Shown one piece after another: positions 22,540-36,271 of a DNA stretch of 64,000 nucleotides. The translations under genes and the position numbers were made by a program. Each line of letters opens with the position of its first letter. Within the stretch, counting starts at the first letter, position 1. The notes under the pieces were generated by a model. That model saw only the letters and a list, made by a program, of their open reading frames with translations. It did no database searches and was not told the DNA's origin. Source of the DNA: Perilla frutescens (Eukaryota > Streptophyta > Magnoliopsida > Lamiales > Lamiaceae); the NCBI GenBank assembly GCA_026008535.1, contig BRKX01000018.1, positions 16,500,088 through 16,564,087 of the forward strand. The letters are read 5' to 3'.

Positions 22540-25500
22540 TTAGAAGCCGCCCATGTCCTCATCTCTCGTTGAGGTGGGACCATCATCGAACCCAGAACCT
22601 GGAGCGAGCTCATTTAGATCAAGAAAATGTCTCTCTTTCATACCACCACCTTCTTGATCTCTAACATTTGATTGTTCTGGAGGGTCTGCCTGCTTTTTCT
22701 CAACAAACTCAGCTTGTTCCTGTGGAGGCTGATTGGCATGCGTTTCCTCCTTATTCATGTCTTCATCAGAATCTTGACTACGCCCAGATAACTCTGCGTA
22801 GTCACTAGCATCAGAGTGCTCGTCTAATGCATTAGGCGGCTTCTCAGGTCTCATGGGTTCGGTTTCTGCATCAGACATCTCATACTGCTTATAATTGATA
22901 CGGTTTCTCGTTGACCTTTTACTGCGCCGAAGACCTGACTGGAGATCATCAACCGGCCTCAATTTAGTTCCCGTCCTAGTCAATTTAGTTTCCCTCCTGG
23001 TCCGCCCCGGCAATGCTTTGTATCTGCGGGGCTCATCACTCTCATCACTTGTACCTGCGGGGCTATCATCTTCCTCGTCTTCCGGTTCTTCTTCATCCCA
23101 GTGATATTCTTCATCGGGTTCTGAGCTACTCGATGTCATTCTTCTCTGTTTCCTTCTCCTTAGGTACTCATCATCATATACAACTTCGCCAACTATATCA
23201 TCATCACTGTCAAATTCTGCCTCATTATCTGAGACAGCTTCAACAAAGTCATTTACAGAATATCGCTGAGGCCTCTGTCTTCGGCGGTTACTACAATTCC
23301 CAGATAGTTAAGTTACTCAACAGATTCAAGGAGCATGCAAACATACACACGCACAAGTATATCCCCAATGATAGATGAATAAGCATTTGTGTGGACAACT
23401 ATTACTATAAACAAATATAAAAAAAAATGATAGATGAATAAGCACCTGCGATCCAACATCTCAGCTTCTTGATTGGCATAATAATCATTTTCAAGTGATT
23501 TTGGGGACAACGAACCAAACGAGTCGTCTCGGAAATTTTGTGAAGGGCCACCCCACCTACCATTTATAGAAGGTTCAGGTTTCACAAGAGGGTCTCTTCT
23601 TTCAAAAGGTTCTGGGGATTGTTGTATCTTCCTGATACAAGAGCAATTACAGGAAATGATGAGCGGAAATAAATAATGAATATACAAATGAATTGCATAA
23701 AAACATGAATATACAAATGCAACTTTAATCTTATTGAAGTATCATAGAATTACTGAGTGCTAGAGTCCTTACTTTGTGACTTTTAGAGCCTCATTAATTG
23801 ATCGGTCATAATCATCTGCCAAAAAAGAAGGAAATACAAACTGCAAATTAGCATCAGGTTGAAATATGTACCAACATCTTCGATGCCAAAAGAGGTCCAA
23901 CACAAAAATGATTGACAACTCTAAGGAGACAAGGAACATGTAGTCTGCTGGGTCCATATAAAATAAGTAAACCATAAAAAAGAAAATCTGATCAACTAAG
24001 TCACAAATGCTTAAAATCTTTGAACACCATAATAACAAAAATCTTTGAACAACATAATAACAAATGGGCAATATTGCATCTGACCCTGAAAATTAATAAG
24101 CAAGAGAAGTAAAAAAAAACATAATAAACTATAGCCAGATAACTTTAGCATGGAGATGCTAACTGCACCATGATCTTTTTAAAAAAAAAACAAACAAACT
24201 GAGAAGGAACAAGCACGAGATAAGCTGAGCTCAATTTCAAACATTATCCTTTAAAGTAATTTGACGGTCCAAATGACTAATGATGTCAAAATAAATAAAA
24301 GAGAGACAACAAAAGAGAAAGTAATGTGATGACAGAACTACAGTACACATACCGAAAGTATAAGTGACAGGTTTCCTATCACGAAGAGAACGTCCAGCAG
24401 CAAGACCATCCATATTCATCATGGTATCAAGCATAAGAGCTTGTCTATGCTGTTTCCTTAACAGTTTTTCCTTCCTCTGTACAAAAATGCATCTTAGGAC
24501 CAATAAAACCCGAAGGAAAAAATATTGGCCATCCACAGTTTTTTAAAAAAGCCTAAAATTGTTCAGAGGGAAGAAAGATTCATGAGCTTGAGAAGCTAAG
24601 ATCAGCAAAAGTGTAAATACAGAGCAGATAATCTATATAATCTTTCAATCAAGTAGTAGAGGTAGCCCACCTTGTGGACCTTCTCAATTTCCAGAAGCAT
24701 GTCATTTTTCAGTTTCTTCCCCACAGAGACCTCTGTTCTATTTTTACTTGAAAATAGCTTCTCCTGCAAACAACGAGGTGCACAATTCATTAGGGCGGAC
24801 ATGTGGCACAGAAAAGAAAAGGTAAGTACTGAACATCAAAATTATAACCAAAATGGTAGATAAATGAGATCGTGTAGAAAAGGCACCCATCTTGATTTGT
24901 TTATCCAAAATTTTAACTTCTTGCCTTAACTCAAGAAAGATATTTTCAGGCGCGTACAATTATACACATATATCAGATAAGCAATGAAACATTAAAATGT
25001 GGACTTCTGGAAAGGAGAAAAAGGAAAATAGAGAAAATTTCTAGTAGTCTCTTAACAATTCCCACTTTGTGTGACATAAGAGTCTTCATTTCGCATGCAT
25101 TCATGTGTTCAGATCTTGACGGTAGTTATGTAATGCACATTGACTTATACTGTGGCAACAGAAAGAACAATGGGAGAGCATCTCGCATTTCCTTAAAGAA
25201 ATCTCAGGCAATATGAAGTATCGATAAGAAAAGACTTACAGAAACACTCAGAAATTCATCTAAATTAGTCGCGACAGCTTCCGATTGATAAGATGAATGT
25301 GGAAGTGGTGGAACATGCTTCCCCTTTCCTTTTTTCACCTCAACTTTCCTAATCTCTCGGTACAGCCGATGACCAATGATGGGGTCATCTTCATACCTTA
25401 ATCACATGATAATAACAAACAATTCATATTGAACTATTGATGGAGGATACAAGATAGTGTGTGCGTATGTGTGTGTGTGTGTGTGTGTATTAAATATACG

Positions 25501-28500
25501 GCAGGAAGAACAATTCACTTAAAGGTAAATAAAGCAAATGGACGGACAGTGTAGTCCTAGAGGACCAGAACTAGTTGAAAAAAATAAAACTTGATTTATC
25601 AAATGTGAAAGGAAGATGTATTACCAATACGAGACTCCATGAGAATCACCACCAATGCGCTCTTTGCGAAAAGCAGAAAGATGAACACCATGTTTTACTG
25701 AGTCATCTATATAGCTTCTTATATCTTCTTGCTGCAGAAAGAGATAATATTAGCCGGTCTTCGCACTATTAGCACTGAAGTAACACATGAATTAGCATAG
25801 CAATGAAGAGGGAAGACTCCACTTAACCAGAAATGTCTCTTCAGTCTCAGCATATTGAATCAGACACTGGAATACTGGATGGTGAAAATAAGGAAAAAGT
25901 TGCGGATTGCCTTTAGATACCCCTTTTATATTTGAATTTAAGTTCTTCATGAAAAAGGAATTTTGTGGTTATTATGGCCAATAACTATGAGCCATAAGGT
26001 CTATAGTTGTGGATAACAATGAAAGGGTCTCTCGCCAAATGACAGGAGCTTCACCCGTTAGTGAAGTACAGGCTTCTCATTCACAATGTATTTGTTTTAG
26101 AATTTTAAACACCTCCCCACTAACTTCCCTAACCAGCATCAAAATAGTAGATTTCCCTAGGTTGAAATTAGAGCACAATAGAATGAATCCCATCAGGTTA
26201 ACACGTGGCCTGGTAGATGAGATCTTGGTACCATGAAATGAGTTGTATGACCTCGAATGGTGAAAATTAATAGCCAGTCATGATGAGAAGAACAAAACTT
26301 TGACCCATGGGGAAAAGGAAAAAATTGGCAATGATTGCCAATTAAACATTTTTCTGAGATTATATCAAGTACTATCAAGCCTTTTAAGCAAGCATTATGA
26401 TAATTCAAGAGAAAATGTTAATCATTGGTACCTCAACACGAATATCACATAATGCCTTCAGGATCACCACTCTAACTCCAGGATCAAGTGCCTTGTATGC
26501 TTCAACTTCAGCCCTAGCCAACAAGATCAAACTCACAAACTTTTACGACTTGTGTCTCCCATGCACAAGTATAAACACACTACCCAAATTTCCTTGAAAT
26601 ATATTTTTACTCACCCTTGTGCTGCAACTATAGGCAGGTCTCCTTCAGCAACCTGTAATTAAGCACCAAACCAAGTAAACCAAACAGTCCTGCAGATATT
26701 GAAGGCATTCATCACAAATCTGTTCAAAATTGAATCGTTAGATTACCCAGTGCCACCAATCTCTCAATTTTCTGCACAAAACAGTCACCCAAGTACCATG
26801 TCCCAGAGCCATTCGAGTGACAGGAGGAATTGCCTACAGAAAAAAATAAAAGAAAAAAGCACAAATGGCATATAAATAATCACATACAGACAGTGTACGG
26901 AGCATCAACACCATGCTCCTGTGATAAATTTCACATGAGGGAGGACACCAAGACTACTATCATCACAAACAATGAAAGGCTTAGATGAACCTTAATTATA
27001 ATAATCAACGAGACAGAAACAACAGTCAAACTGTAAACATTAGGAAAATAATAAGCAAACCACTAAAAGCGTGTCCAAGATATTGGTTAGTCAAGGAAGT
27101 CAAATCCTGCCACCAAATTCGAGAATTCTCAATGATACTTTAAGAATTCCCTTTGCCAAAAGTAGGGACCAAGGAGGAAAGAATAGGATTATTATTAACC
27201 ACCTGAAGCAACCCTAAAAATTCGCTGGTCCAGCTTCTTTCAGGAATAAGACAAAACAAGAACAATTTTCACTTATGAAAATGGAAATTTAGTCTTTGGC
27301 TATCAACTCAAGAGTCAAGACCATATGCCAACTGCCATTATTCCTGGTTAGAGTTAATAATACTTCATGAAACTTCTCAACTTACAGCAACTTTTTTCGA
27401 GTTTTACAAGTTGAAAATCAACTTTTGATATCACATTAACCTAGCACCTTAAATTCCACAGCTAGGGAAAGGACTACATCAATTCTGAGTAGTACAAGAC
27501 ACGTGTAGAATGACCAATACTTGTGTACATCAATTATCCAATGAAAAAGTTGTTTTGTGTACAATATTCTTATTAAAAGAGCATTATACCCTCCGCACCC
27601 CTACCCTTCAACAGTTCAACCATATAGGTAGCTTGCATTGTAGGCAAAAACCTACTTCTACAGATATTCCAAATAAGGAGCAGATATCGTCATATCGCTA
27701 CAATTTATCGAGTCAAAGGTCACTGTGACACAAAAAGTTTAATCAAAGGGAATGTAAACTTCTTAAAGCCCCAGCTTTATCAACAAAACCTATTACTCTT
27801 AGCTGAGAAATATTTATACTCAAATAAACACAAGCCATAAGTTTCCCAATAAAAGATAGACCTTTACTAAGAAGGAACAGACAGCACTAACCTTCAACAA
27901 AGGCATATGTACATCCCCCAAAGTATTATTTGGATTAATCAAAGCTGTCTCAAACTCCTCGGCAGAAAATTCCACCTTAATGTTCAGCAAATGCCTAAAT
28001 ACCTACATCTCATAACACAGAAAAACATAGAATTAGCTGCAGAGCACCAAATTTTCACATAAAGTTCATTCCTTTATCCTTCTCCAAAGCTCACACATAC
28101 ATTCAAGAAGTTGAAAATAGAAGCCAGCTGCCACATGGACCGTATATTCCACCGCAGCAACTGGGAAGGCTCAAACTCTCCAACCAGCGGCGTGATTATT
28201 TTACTGCATTGCAATCGCGAAGATGAAGGGGAACCACCCCCATCCTCTCTATTTTCCTCCTCCTTCACTCCATCCTCTCCCATTCCACCCGTCTCCTCCT
28301 CCTCCTCCTCCCCCTCCTCCTCCGAATCCTCCCTCAAAAGCCTCGCGGCTAGCCTTTCCCTCTTCCTAGCTGTCTTCTTCTTCCTCTGCTTCTCTACCAT
28401 TGCCGCCTCCGCCTCAGCAGCTGCCTGCATTCTCACCGCAGCTCGCTGCGTGCACGCCCTCGTCGGCCTCTCCCTCCTAAGAACTGAACCAGCACCAGCA

Positions 28501-28694
28501 TCGTTTTTACTAACACTGCTATTGCTAACACTACTCTTCTCACTATTCCCATTCTTTAAGTTATTTTCGACATTAGTTTCGCCGTTGTCAGAGTTTTTCG
28601 ACGAGTGGATCGGAGAAGAGCTCTCCGGCATGGCGGAGGGATCGGGTGCCGGATGTTTTGTGGAAGGGTTACATGGGGGATCAAGGGCTTGCAT
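22540..28694 (-). CDS. DDR4: DDT/WHIM domain protein, ISWI chromatin-remodelling subunit, DDR4-like
   Basis: Twelve exons: 28101-28694, 27892-28002, 26747-26833, 26615-26652, 26432-26513, 25625-25731, 25240-25396, 24671-24763, 24353-24476, 23773-23815, 23446-23631 and 22540-23290. All phases agree and give 790 residues. The N-terminus is disordered, with a basic helix then an acidic run (RLLREDSEEEGEEEEEE). The DDT domain covers about 175-240 (ASIFNFLN, RHLLNIKVEFSAEEFETAL). WHIM-type segments follow (GHGTWVTVLCRKLRDWWHW; LKALCDIRVEQEDIRSYID; GVSYWYEDDPIIGHRLYRE). Then come a coiled segment, SLRDRKPVTYTF, and a long acidic and basic tail ending DEDMGGF. In Arabidopsis DDR proteins bind the ISWI ATPases CHR11/CHR17. 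Identification as DDR4 is by similarity from memory. Confidence 0.88.
25466..25489. repeat. (TG)n microsatellite in a DDR4 intron
   Basis: Near-perfect TG repeat within the intron between the exons at 25240-25396 and 25625-25731. Confidence 0.75.
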
Positions 28695-29120
28695 TGAAGT
28701 ATACCAAGAATTGTTTTTTTACAGCACAAAAAAGGGGCATGAACAAGAGCTGAGGGTTTTAGCAAAGCCACAAAAATGACGGCATGATAATCTTTAACAC
28801 CGAGAAACCGCAGAAGGTGAAAAGGGAACAATCAGATTATCATAAGAACTATATTCTAGAATTTAAGACACTGCATATGGAAAATGCGGAAATGAGGTTT
28901 TGGAGTTTGGTGAGTTTTCGAAGTCCCTGTGTTTTAGGAGAGAGAAATTACGGAAGCGAAAAGAAGCAAGCGACCCAGAGTCGGAGACAGGGACACAGTG
29001 GGTATTTGAGGAGAAATTTGGGTTTTGTTGAATTCAAGCAGCTGCGTGGGTGAAAGAATTGGTTAAATTTGGGGATTTAAAATCGAAAAAAAAAGTTAAT
29101 ATTTTTTTATGTTAATTGAC

Positions 29121-29164
<44 letters not shown>

Positions 29165-30944
29165 CATGAATTGTGTTCCTTGAACGCAAACCTCTGGCCA
29201 TACGGCGTCGTAGTGTTGCTTCATTGGCAATTGGCATTTGGCATTACTAATACGATTTTAGGTTAATTAATTTCCTTTTTAATCGATTATTCTCTCTCGC
29301 ATTGCGTCATTAAATAATAAGTACCAATTTAAATGTAGAGTGAATCTCTCATTATTTATTTTCATGCGTAGCTCATCAATGATCTTTGTCTTTGGATTAT
29401 TCTAGTTAGGTTGGATATACATTTTAAACAGTTGCCATTGAACAAATTTGCCATGCTTGAGTATTAAATGAAATAATATTCAAGAATATAAATTTGTAAG
29501 AATATATATATATATATCGAATATCAATTAATTAATGACATTGGGATTGTATTACTCGGATGTCTCCTACAAAAAATTAATATTGGACCTTTCTCAATCT
29601 TGGAGTCTGAAGAAAAAGGTGGTATGATGGTAACATCACATGTATTCAATTTGTTACAAGGAATTGAGATATAATTAAATGGAACCAGTGTATGAATGAG
29701 GAGGATTGGTAGTTTTAGGAAGTAAACTATGTTAGAGGTCAATTGATGCATACATGGAGAGAGAGAGAGAGATGCCTAAAAGTCAAATATAATCAACTCA
29801 TTATAATCATCCAAATTATTCTCATATCTTTTTATAATCAATTGTCACTTTCTAAGTATTATTGCTAAAAGAAATCACAAACAGTTTATTTCCAACTACA
29901 ACTATAAGAATCACATGTTATTACATTATTTATTATTTTTTGGTATCAAAGATAACTCACAATCACTGCCTATAAATCAAATAAAAAAAGTAAGCCACAT
30001 TTAAAAAACTAAATATGATAGATTCACATCTAACGATAAATTACACCACTCAATCTACCACTAAATCATCCCCAAAACAATTATTTTCTATATTATATGA
30101 TATCTCTCAAGTTCATGAAAAGAAAATGTGGTTCTGGACTATATATGGATTGGGCCTCGATGGCCCATCATCCTACTTTCCATTTGTTTTGCACGACCAC
30201 GGAGTTGTCGATGCTGCCCGATTTGGGCATTTTATTTTTTTTAAATAATTTTAAAAAGTTTTTGCAAATTATATTTAGGGACTTCATTAGTAATTGTTAA
30301 TTATGTCTATCATAGTTTTTTTCATCTCTTGATATGTAAATGATATATATATATATATATATTTAACGATATCATGTGAAAAAATCACAACATTATCGTT
30401 TACATAGTAGGAAATGAAAGAAAAAAAAGAACCAACATAAATATCATCTATATCCATAATGGATAGTGATCCTCTGCTGTAGCAAAAAGCACAACACACC
30501 ATGCTGTGGAACAAAGCGCAGTGTCTCGGCGAAAACGTCACCGCTTTTGTTTAAATTTATTTCCAGACAAAAATTAAGAATTGGCATCGTATCAATTCCT
30601 ACTTTACTCTTCTTACTTTATTAAAACTTTCTACTGCCTCCTCGCCTTTTTGTTTCAGTTTTCCCACCAGTAGCTCCAAAAATTAAGATGGCGAAATATT
30701 TTTTTTCTTAAAACCCATCACCTCCTTCGTTTCATAGCTCAAGGTTCTTTAATAATTTTTTTAGTTGATTGAATATACATTAATTAAGACTTTTTTATTG
30801 GAATTCAGGAATTAGTATGCAGAAATGTGTGTTTCTTATTTTTTTTTATCACAACAAAGATTATATTAATTATGCACTTGTTGATGTTTATTTGGTGTAA
30901 TATTGGTTATATTATGTTGTTAATAAATTCATTGTATTTTATAT
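28695..30944. other. DDR4 5' flank and intergenic DNA
   Basis: Contains a (GA)20 run at about 29123-29163, 430 bases before the DDR4 ATG, a plausible leader or promoter element. Short TA and GA tracts follow near 29503-29518, 29757-29771 and 30343-30362. No further gene is supported up to the copia LTR. Confidence 0.55.
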
Positions 30945-31270
30945 GCATCAATGTAACAAAATAAGATGAACTCAGTTTTAGAGAGAGGAACTGTTCTATT
31001 CATTCAACTCAGAAAAATCAGATACAAGAGTTGTGCTTCTTATTATTTATACAATTCAGAAATACGCTAACTACCTAGCTTAGAATAAAAGGAATATCTA
31101 GATCTAACAATGGAAAATGATGATCCGAGTGATAGTAGAATCTACGGTGCTTATTAGCTCTCAAGTGGTCCATGCATGCAGAATAATCCACGTGTGCATG
31201 GGAGGAAAAGAAAGAGCGTATAGTTGTAGTGATCAAAGAACTCCCAGAGTGTCTCCTTCAAGCTTCAACA
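30945..31270 (-). repeat. 3' LTR of the copia element
   Basis: Matches the right LTR almost base for base but carries about 25 extra bases (near 31206-31230) after GTGCATGGGAG. Its outer tip does not match the first 20 bases of the other LTR, so the left boundary is uncertain and may be truncated. Confidence 0.85.
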
Positions 31271-31476
31271 GCCTCCTGCTGCCTGAGCCCGATGTAGATC
31301 GCCCAGGTAAAGGCTGGAGATGAGTGTCCTGAAACGAGGAGCTGGGAGTGCTTTAGTAAAGACATCGGCAATCTGCAATGCAGAAGGAACAAATGTGGAA
31401 GTATAAAACCAGAATGGAAATGTGAGTGAGCGAAATGGCAGTCGATGTCAAGGTGTTTTGTTCACTCGTGAAACAC

Positions 31477-34400
31477 CTAATTTTGTGTTATTTGGATTGC
31501 AGATTTGTTATCACAATGAACCTCAATGGGTAGTGTAACAACAATCCCAAAATCATGTAGAATATACGACAGCCAAAGAAGCTCTCTATTTGTAACACTA
31601 AGGCTACGATACTCAGCTTCTGCCGTGGAAAGAGACACGGTCTCTTGTTTCTTGCACCTCCAAGAAACCAAGCAAGACCCTAGAGAAATACAATATCCGG
31701 TGAGAGATTTGCGAGTATCATGGCAAGAAGCCCAGTCTGCATCACAGTGTGCTGTAAAATCAAACACTGTGGAAACAGCATAGTGTAGTCCAAGGAAAGG
31801 AGTTCCCTTGAGATACTTTAATACGTGCTTGGCAGCTTCCCAATGCTTTGTAGTTGGAGAATGCACATATTGGCTAAGTTGTTGGACTGAGTGTGAGATG
31901 TCCAGCCTAGTCAGATTTAGATATAATAATTTGCCAACAACCCGTCTATAAGAATCAGCCTGGGAGAGTAAAGAACCCTCTTTGTAGAGAGTGAGTCCAG
32001 GTGGAAAATGGGTAGTGGTAGGCTTGCATCCAGTGAGGCCTGCTGTATCAATGAGATCTAAGACATACTTCATCTGACACAAAAAGAAGCTTGATGTAGA
32101 CCTAGCTATTTCCATCCCTAGGAAATATTTTGCTTCACCTAAATCTTTGATGGTAAAGGCAGTATGAAATGAGGCTTTGACTTCAGAAATAAGAGGCAAA
32201 GCAATCATCAAAATATCATCAACGTAGACTAAGAGGGCAACCAAATATATCCCACTTCTTCTTATAAACAGACAATGATCATGGGCAGATTGATGAAAGC
32301 CAATAGAGAGAAGATGCTTACTAAGTTCAAGGTTCTACTCCCTGGATGCTTCAATCCATAAAGGCTTTTAATTAGCTTGCAGACAGCACCAGGTGAACCA
32401 CCAGTATAGCCCTGGGGCAATTTCATACAGATGTCATCAGATAAGTTACCATGCAGAAAAACATTGTTAATGTCTACTCGGTGTGTAAGTACCAAGAGAA
32501 TTGTGCAGCAAATGCAAAGAAAAGTCTCACGATAGCCATTTTTGCAATTGGTGAGAATACCTCATTGTAATTAATCCCAAATTCTTGATTGTACCCTTTG
32601 GCAACTAATCTTGCCTTGTACCTTTCAATTGTGCCATCTGAATTCAACTTTACTTTGTATACTCATTTGTAAACTATGGCATGCTTCTCTTTTGGTAAAG
32701 GTACAACTTCCTATGTATTATTCTGCTCAAGAGCAGCAAGCTTCTTGCTCATAGCATCAATCCATTCAGGAATCTGACATGATTCTGAGTAGCTAGATGG
32801 CTCCTTCACAGCCTGAATGTTCATCAAAAAGGTAGTGAAATGAGTAGATAAGACAGGAGAAATGTGGAAAGGAAATGTAGGTAGAGTGAGACTGGATACA
32901 ACATTATAGCTGAGATCATGATCTGCAAGATTGCAGACATAGTCATTCAAATAGATTGGAGGTTTGTGAGGTCTGGTACTTCTCCTAAGCAGAGAAACTT
33001 CAGTTTCAGTAGAAGGCAATGGATTAGGTGAGGGAGAGAAAGTGGTATGCATAATGTCTGCAACATAATCAACCTCCTCAGGGTGATCTGTCTGCATATG
33101 ATCATGAGAAATAGGGTCAGCAATAGCATCAACAACTGTGTCATGATGATTAAAACTCTGAAATGGTAGGATAGGCTAAGTAGATCCTTGCAGAGGAAAT
33201 TGAGATGGCACAAACTTAATATCTCCCCCAATGCAAATAATTCATCTTACCAAATCATACAAGATATATCCTTTATGCTAGTTGGAAACACCAAGAAATA
33301 TACATTGATTGCTCCTGGAGTCAAATTTAGATTTGCTGGGCAATGTATTAGCCTTGTAGGTTAAACAACCAAATGGTTGGAGCTGATCAAGAGCAGGTGG
33401 CCTAGTAAATAGACTCTCATAGGGAGATTTCTATCCAAGCACTACAGTTGGTAATCGATTTATAATCCATGTTGCATGAAGAATAGAATAAGGCCAAAAA
33501 ATTGCAGGAATCTTACTCTCAAACATCAAAGCTCTAACTACTTGCAACAAATGTCTCTGCTTCCTCTCAACTACACCATTTTGTTGAGTGGAGTATGGGC
33601 ATGTCCTTTGATGTTGTATTCCATGTTCTTGTAGTAAATTCTGCATCTGTATATTAACAAACTGTGTCTTTACCATAGCAATACAACTCCTGACAATAGT
33701 CCGGACTTGTGCCTTTGATTTAAACAGGTATGTCCATGCTGCTCTGCAATTATCTTCTGGGGATGGTCAATCTCACCAGTATCAGTATCGTATCTCCTCG
33801 CTATGCGGATCTGATCCCTGAGCTAAGGAAGATGAATTAGTAAAATGGATATGCCCACCTACGGGTAAAGCATAGTCATTCGCAAAAGAATAACTAGGCA
33901 ATCTTCCACTACAGTCAGGATATATGGAGTATGAGTGATAGTGTCCTCATTGCAAGGTCTCCACATATCAAGATGTACTAATCCAAACAAAATGTCACTT
34001 CTCCTTTGAAGAAGGGGAAAAGGAGTTCATTGTTGTTTGGCATGATGACATATGTCACAAGAATCTAAGATATTCATTTCTGAAGGAGTGAATCTTCTCT
34101 TTCCTGATAGCATATGTTGCATAGCAGTCATGGAGGGATGCCCCAAGAGTCTATGCATTCTCAAAACTTCAGAATCTATATCCACCTTATTTGCAGCACA
34201 GTGTGTGACTGTTTGCTGAGGATATATGAGACTTCTTTATCTTACAGATCCCCAACACAGCCTCAGACTGTCTCCTTTGTACAATACAATGTGATGCCAA
34301 GAATTGTATCTTCCCATCTATCTCTTTGGTTAACTGACCGACTGAGAGTAGATTGTGAGTAAAGTGAGGAGCGAATAACACATTTTCCAACACCATTTCT

Positions 34401-35895
34401 GCATTGAGTTTAGCCTGTCCAGCTAAGAATACCCAGAGACTGTTCTCATCTGGTAAGAATACTTGCAAAGGATGTCTCAAACGTTTCAAATATGTCAAAA
34501 GGCCTATATTGCAGCACATGTGATTACTGGTCCCTGAGTCTACAATCCACTCCTCCTTAGTAATCACAGATGAAGCTCCAAAGGCATAGTGACCCCTGAA
34601 GTCAATTGGAGATGATCATAGATCTATTTATGCCATGTTTGCCAAGTTTTGTGATCCCTCTCTAGCTGAATCATCACATTTCATTCCTTTGCTGATTTAA
34701 TGTTGCAGATGCTTGGCTAGCTCAAACTGAATCAGTTTGCTAACTCCACGAATTGCCTCTTCTGGCAATACTCCTGTGATTCTTTTCCTTTTTCCTTCAG
34801 ATTCATCTTTGAATTGGTCTTCATTTTCTTGCTGTAGAGTGCAATGGGCCCTGCCCTTGCCTTTATCATTCATATATTTCTTGTACCAATCTGGTACACC
34901 TATAAGATCAAAGCACTTAGATTTTAAATGCCCTGAACCACCATAGTGATCACATCGTAGCTTAGCTTTCTCTTCCTTGCTTAATTGCCTCTTAAACTGC
35001 TCTCCTTTATAACCCTTTTGATTGCTATACATAGCATTATGATCAATCCTCTCAGCTAGCTGATTAGTGACAACAATTTGTTCTTCCACTTGTAGGATCA
35101 TAGCGTATGCTTGGCTGACATTTGGGAGGGGATTCATTATAAGAATTTGTTGTCGTATAGTCTCATAGCAGTCTCCTAACCCCATCAGGAACTGCATCAT
35201 GTGCTCCTCTTCATTCTTGGCATTGACAGCGGCAACACATGTGCAGTCCCTTGATGTTTTCAACAAGGCCAAATCATCCCATAAACTTGTCAGGTTGTTA
35301 AAATATACCATGCCGCTTTGATTATTCTAAGCATCGCTTATGCAATTCCTCCCACAGTTGTCTAGAGGTATCAAAATTCTGGAAGGCCCTAGCTATTTTC
35401 TTTGTTCATGGAATTAGTTATCCAATTAAACACCAAATAATCGACTTTAAGCCACTGCATATGGTCGACAAAGTCAGATTGAGGAGCAATCATAGTGCCA
35501 TCAATGATTCTTAGTTTATTTCGTGATAATAGACCGCGCTTGTTCGCTCTACACCATATGTGGAAATTTTTACCATCAAAAGAATCGGCAGTAAGGATCA
35601 TACCCGGGTGCTCGCTCGGCGCTATATATAGCTCGTCATTAGCTTGAATTCGATTCACTGTCACCTCATTCCTTGCATGTCCTAGCTGGTGATGTTCAGC
35701 ACGATTGATATTGCGATTCATCGGCAGCAGATGCGTGGAATCAGCATCAGAGAGCACCAAATTATGTCGTTGCTCAGCTGCATCGCTGTTTTCTCCTCGC
35801 TCGACTGGTGCAACATTAACCATAAACCCTAGCTCATCATAACAAGCGTGACGCCGGGAGAAATGATGATTCTTTTTCGTCATTCTCAATTTCAA
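31477..35895 (-). pseudogene. Copia gag-pol, broken by stops and frameshifts
   Basis: Recognisable blocks on the minus strand: gag (35389-35895 and 34697-35311) with a zinc knuckle that has lost one Cys (CDHYGGSGHLKSKC, about 34910-34960); protease with DSGTS (34187-34567); integrase core part (33431-33676, with QQNGVVERK); reverse transcriptase (32262-32495 and 31477-32244, with YVDD near 32220); RNase H with ADWAS and STAEAEY (up to about 31530). These blocks lie in different frames or are separated by stops, so a working polyprotein cannot be made from this copy. Confidence 0.85.
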
Positions 35896-35951
35896 TCAGA
35901 AATAAGGAATCAGATCAAAATGAAATCGGTAAACCTAGGCTCTTGATACCA

Positions 35952-36271
35952 TGTTGATTTATTCAAACATGTGCATCAATGTAACAAAATAAGATGAACT
36001 CAGTTTTAGAGAGAGGAACTGTTCTATTCATTCAACTCAGAAAAATCAGATACAAGAGATGTGCTTCTTATTATTTATACAATTCAGAAATATGCTAACT
36101 ACGTAGCTTAGAATAAAAGGAATATCTAGATCTAACGATGGAAAATGATGATCCGAGTGAGTAGAATCTACGGTGCTTATTAGCTCTCAAGTTGTCCATG
36201 CATGCAGAAAAATCCACGTGTGCATGGGAGTGATCAAAGAACTCCCAGAGTGTCTCCTTCAAGCTTCAACA
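35952..36271 (-). repeat. 5' LTR of the copia element
   Basis: Starts (minus sense) TGTTGAAGC and ends TCAACA, giving the TGTTGA/TCAACA terminal inverted repeat. The primer site follows directly inside the element. Confidence 0.85.

Larger units (their letters stand above)
30945..36271 (-). mobile_element. Ty1/copia LTR retrotransposon, degenerate
   Basis: Two similar direct repeats (30945-31270 and 35952-36271) flank gag-pol-like sequence on the minus strand. The 5' LTR (right side) ends TCAACA and is followed at once by TGGTATCAAGAGC, close to the usual initiator-Met tRNA primer site. A purine-rich tract (GCAGCAGGAGGC, minus sense) abuts the 3' LTR at about 31271-31282. Internal order is gag, protease, integrase, reverse transcriptase, RNase H, as in copia. 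Stops and frameshifts break the frame in several places. The LTRs differ at about six bases and a few indels over roughly 300 bases, so insertion was fairly recent. I could not find a matching 5-bp target duplication. Confidence 0.88.

Noticed and set aside
28111..28779. 222-residue plus-strand frame opposite DDR4 exon 1
   Set aside because: It is the antisense shadow of a low-complexity Glu/Ser/Arg-rich exon; its Ser/Leu/Phe runs come from GA-rich coding DNA. The minus strand has domain similarity and consistent splicing.
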